Notes under the pieces: model-generated
Seen by the model: the letters and a program-made list of their open reading frames with translations, nothing else
Told to the model about the DNA's origin: nothing
Databases searched by the model: none
Origin: Geodermatophilaceae bacterium
Lineage (GTDB): Bacteria > Actinomycetota > Actinomycetes > Mycobacteriales > Geodermatophilaceae
Direction of reading: 5' to 3'
DNA length: 7,588 bases
Assembly: GCA_013814015.1 (NCBI GenBank)
Contig: JACCQS010000370.1
Coordinates: 1 to 7,588, forward strand
Program-made: the position numbers and the translations under genes
Shown: positions 5,712 to 7,588 of the stretch, in pieces
Layout of the letters: each line of letters opens with the position of its first letter
Numbering within the stretch: the stretch's first letter is position 1

Positions 5712-6596
5712 ATGACATCCGGCCCCGGCGACACCGGACCGCGCCCCTTCATGTCGTCCGCCACATTTGTCCGGGTTCCACCGCATGCCTACTTCGTGGT
5801 GAGCGCGGTCTTCCACTACCTCGGGCCAGCTTTCGCCGTGTTGCTGTTCGCCCGGGTGGACGTGCTGGGCGTCGCGTGGCTGCGAATTGCCTCCGCTGCA
5901 CTGATCTTCGGGCTCTGGCGCCGGCCCTGGCGGATCTGGGCCCGGCTCGATCCCGCGGCACGCAGAGTCATGGCCGCTTGGGGGGCGGTGCTCGCGGTCA
6001 TGAACAGCTGCTTCTATCTGGCGATCGACCGGCTTCCGCTCGGCACGGTCGCCGCGATCGAATTCCTGCCGGTCATCGTCTTGGCCGCACTTGCCATGCG
6101 AACGCGACGTAATGCTCTTGCGCTGGTCCTCGCCGTCGGCGGGGTCTACCTGCTCACCGACGTACGGCTGGTCGCGGAGCCGCTCGGGCTGATTTTCGCC
6201 GCTGCCAACGCGCTCCTGTTCGCGCTCTACATTGTTCTCGGACACCGCGTCGCCCAGAGCGAGGTGGTGTCTGGGATCGATGGGCTGGCAATGTCCATGT
6301 TGATTGCCGCGGGGATCGCTCTTCCGATCGGAATCTGGGATGCCGTTCCGGTCTCTACCGATCCGGTGGCTCTGGCCGCCGGAATCGGCGTGGGCATCTG
6401 CTCTTCGGTCATCCCCTACGTCTGCGACCAGCTCGCAATGGCCCGGCTCAAGCGCGCCACTTACGCAGTGCTGATCTCGCTGTTGCCGGCGACCGCGACG
6501 GTCATCGGCATCGTCGTCCTGACCCAGATCCCAACGCTGCCCGAGGTTTTGGGGGTTGCGCTGGTGATCGTCGGGGTTGCGGTTCATCGCGAATGA
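5712..6596 (+). CDS. EamA-family (RhtA-like) exporter
   Basis: Drug/metabolite-transporter superfamily permease with ten predicted helices (roughly 28-46, 50-68, 84-104, 108-126, 133-150, 156-177, 190-209, 217-235, 250-271, 277-292 from the 5712 start), made of two repeated EamA halves. It resembles E. coli RhtA, the threonine/homoserine exporter. MNSCFYLAIDRLPLG followed by a Glu-Phe (IEFLP) in the first half, and VIPYVCDQLAMARL in the second, fit RhtA's pattern. The likely role is export of an amino acid or similar metabolite, in keeping with the divergent Lrp regulator. The start is uncertain. The longest frame begins at 5619 but overlaps the Lrp gene; ATG 5712 (294 residues) clears it; ATG 5751 (281 residues) starts closer to the first helix. 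None has a good SD, so a leaderless transcript is possible. The substrate is not determinable here. Confidence 0.88.
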   Translation: MTSGPGDTGPRPFMSSATFVRVPPHAYFVVSAVFHYLGPAFAVLLFARVDVLGVAWLRIASAALIFGLWRRPWRIWARLDPAARRVMAAWGAVLAVMNSCFYLAIDRLPLGTVAAIEFLPVIVLAALAMRTRRNALALVLAVGGVYLLTDVRLVAEPLGLIFAAANALLFALYIVLGHRVAQSEVVSGIDGLAMSMLIAAGIALPIGIWDAVPVSTDPVALAAGIGVGICSSVIPYVCDQLAMARLKRATYAVLISLLPATATVIGIVVLTQIPTLPEVLGVALVIVGVAVHRE

Positions 6597-6769
6597 TCGG
6601 TGGTCGGGATGGTGTCGCCCTCGGGCTGGGAGAACCTCGCCCCCATGTGTTCGTTGAAACCTCACGGTACGAACTCGACGTCAAGCCGGGATTCGCTGGT
6701 TGACTTCAAGGGCGCTTGAGGATACAGACTCGCGGCCATGGATATGAGTCGAGTACGAATGCAGCAGTC
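6597..6769. other. Intergenic gap with weak hairpins and a possible leader ORF
   Basis: 173 bases without a convincing gene. Near the exporter end, GGGC (6623-6626) with GAG (6630-6632) can pair with CTC (6636-6638) and GCCC (6639-6642) across a 3-base bulge, a weak terminator candidate without a T-tract. TCAAG (6706-6710) and CTTGA (6715-6719) form another short palindrome. An ATG at 6738 opens a 13-codon frame ending at 6779, just past the next gene's start. No promoter hexamers stand out. Confidence 0.35.
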
Positions 6770-7588
6770 ATGCAGGTAGCCGAGGTGGCGCAGTTCGGTG
6801 GGCCGGAGGTGCTACGGACCAGTGACGCACCGGAGCCGGTCGCCGGCCGCGGCGAGGTCGTTATCGATGTGGTGGCGGCTGACGTGCTGTGGGTCGAGAC
6901 GATGATCCGGCGTGGCGACGGAGGTGAGCACTTCGATGTCACGCCACCGTACGTACCCGGTAACGGTGTAGCCGGCCGGGTTCGGTCCGTCGGCGGCGGT
7001 ATCGATCCGGAATGGATCGGCCGCGACGTGGTCGCGCACACGGGCGAACGCGGCGGCTATGCCGAGCAGGTCGCCGTGCCCATCGAGAAGGTGGCAGCTG
7101 TACCCGACGGGGTGGGACTGCCGGAGGCGGCAGCCCTGCTGCACGACGGAATCACCGCATTGACGCTCTTCGAGCGCAATCAGATCGGCCTCGAGGATGC
7201 GGTTTTGGTGATCGGCGCGAGTGGCGGGCTCGGGATCATGTCGGTTCAGCTGGGGCGTGCGCGAGCCGCGCGGGTCGTCGCGGTCGGCCGTGATGGATCC
7301 AAGCTGGCGCGGATCCGGCAGTTGGGTGGTGCCGACGCAGTCATCGACTCCGAGGCGTCGGATTGGGTCGAGCAAGCTCGTCGTGCGCTTGGCGACGACG
7401 GCGCGACCGTGATCCTCGACAACGTGGGTGGTTCCGTAGGCAAGTCCGCCTTCTCGTTGATCGCGCCGGGCGGTCGGTTCTCCGCTCACGGGACTCCGAG
7501 CGGCCAGTTCGCCGAGATCGACCCAGCCGAGGCAGATCGGCTCGGTGTCACGGTCGGCGGGATCCAAGACGTGCAACTCACCGACGTC
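6770..7588 (+). CDS. Zinc-independent quinone oxidoreductase-type MDR enzyme, 5' part
   Basis: The first 273 codons of a medium-chain dehydrogenase/reductase; the 3' end is beyond the window. It opens MQVAEVAQFGGPEVLR, typical of NADPH:quinone oxidoreductases. An N-terminal GroES-like domain (about 1-115) includes PPYVPGNGVAGRVRSVG and RGGYAEQVAVP. A Rossmann domain from about 140 carries the nucleotide loop GASGGLG at 149-155, then LGGADAVID and VILDNVGG. Neither the GHE catalytic-zinc motif nor the four-Cys structural-zinc loop of zinc alcohol dehydrogenases is present, so it should reduce quinones, enones or similar carbonyls with NAD(P)H. The start at ATG 6770 is right at the family N-terminus but has no SD. 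Substrate and physiological role are unknown. It follows the exporter by 173 bases and is probably a separate transcription unit. Confidence 0.9.
   Translation, partial: MQVAEVAQFGGPEVLRTSDAPEPVAGRGEVVIDVVAADVLWVETMIRRGDGGEHFDVTPPYVPGNGVAGRVRSVGGGIDPEWIGRDVVAHTGERGGYAEQVAVPIEKVAAVPDGVGLPEAAALLHDGITALTLFERNQIGLEDAVLVIGASGGLGIMSVQLGRARAARVVAVGRDGSKLARIRQLGGADAVIDSEASDWVEQARRALGDDGATVILDNVGGSVGKSAFSLIAPGGRFSAHGTPSGQFAEIDPAEADRLGVTVGGIQDVQLTDV

Noticed and set aside
5673..6665. 330-codon open frame antisense to the exporter
   Set aside because: Same low-complexity charged composition and no domain; the plus-strand frame encodes a clear ten-helix transporter.
6706..6719. Short palindrome TCAAG and CTTGA as a terminator or operator
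   Set aside because: Only a 5-bp stem with no T-tract and no nearby promoter; likely chance.
6812..7576. 254-codon open frame antisense to the MDR gene
   Set aside because: The plus-strand frame shows quinone oxidoreductase motifs; the antisense frame shows none.

Overview
The window is high-GC DNA with short intergenic gaps. Its NuoM, NuoN and polyprenyl synthase sequences are of actinobacterial type, and there are strong anti-SD-matching ribosome sites beside several genes with no visible SD. I infer an actinomycete-like actinobacterium; genus and species cannot be read from this sequence.

Layout, left to right. (1) Positions 1-3428, + strand: the end of a respiratory complex I operon, holding the 3' part of nuoM, a complete nuoN overlapping it by one base, and 16 bases later a long-chain polyprenyl diphosphate synthase. 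Complex I reduces menaquinone, and the prenyl synthase probably makes the menaquinone side chain, so the three genes fit one respiratory unit. (2) Positions 3486-5126: a divergent pair of predicted lipoproteins about 75 bases apart. On the minus strand is a small type-1 copper protein (cupredoxin). On the plus strand is a PQQ-dependent sugar dehydrogenase-like beta-propeller. Both would sit outside the membrane, and they could form a dehydrogenase and electron-acceptor couple. (3) Positions 5152-6596: a second divergent pair, an Lrp/AsnC-family regulator on the minus strand and a ten-helix EamA/RhtA-like exporter on the plus strand. Between them lie three imperfect repeats with an exact 16-base period that look like an operator. 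(4) Positions 6597-6769: a 173-base gap with only weak hairpins and a possible 13-codon leader ORF. (5) Positions 6770 to the end: the 5' part of a zinc-independent quinone oxidoreductase-type MDR enzyme, cut by the window edge.

No RNA genes, insertion sequences, CRISPR arrays or phage genes were seen. The best candidate for something less described is the cupredoxin/PQQ-dehydrogenase lipoprotein pair, in which the dehydrogenase seems to lack one of the usual PQQ-contacting basic residues. Next is the phased repeat array between the Lrp regulator and the exporter.
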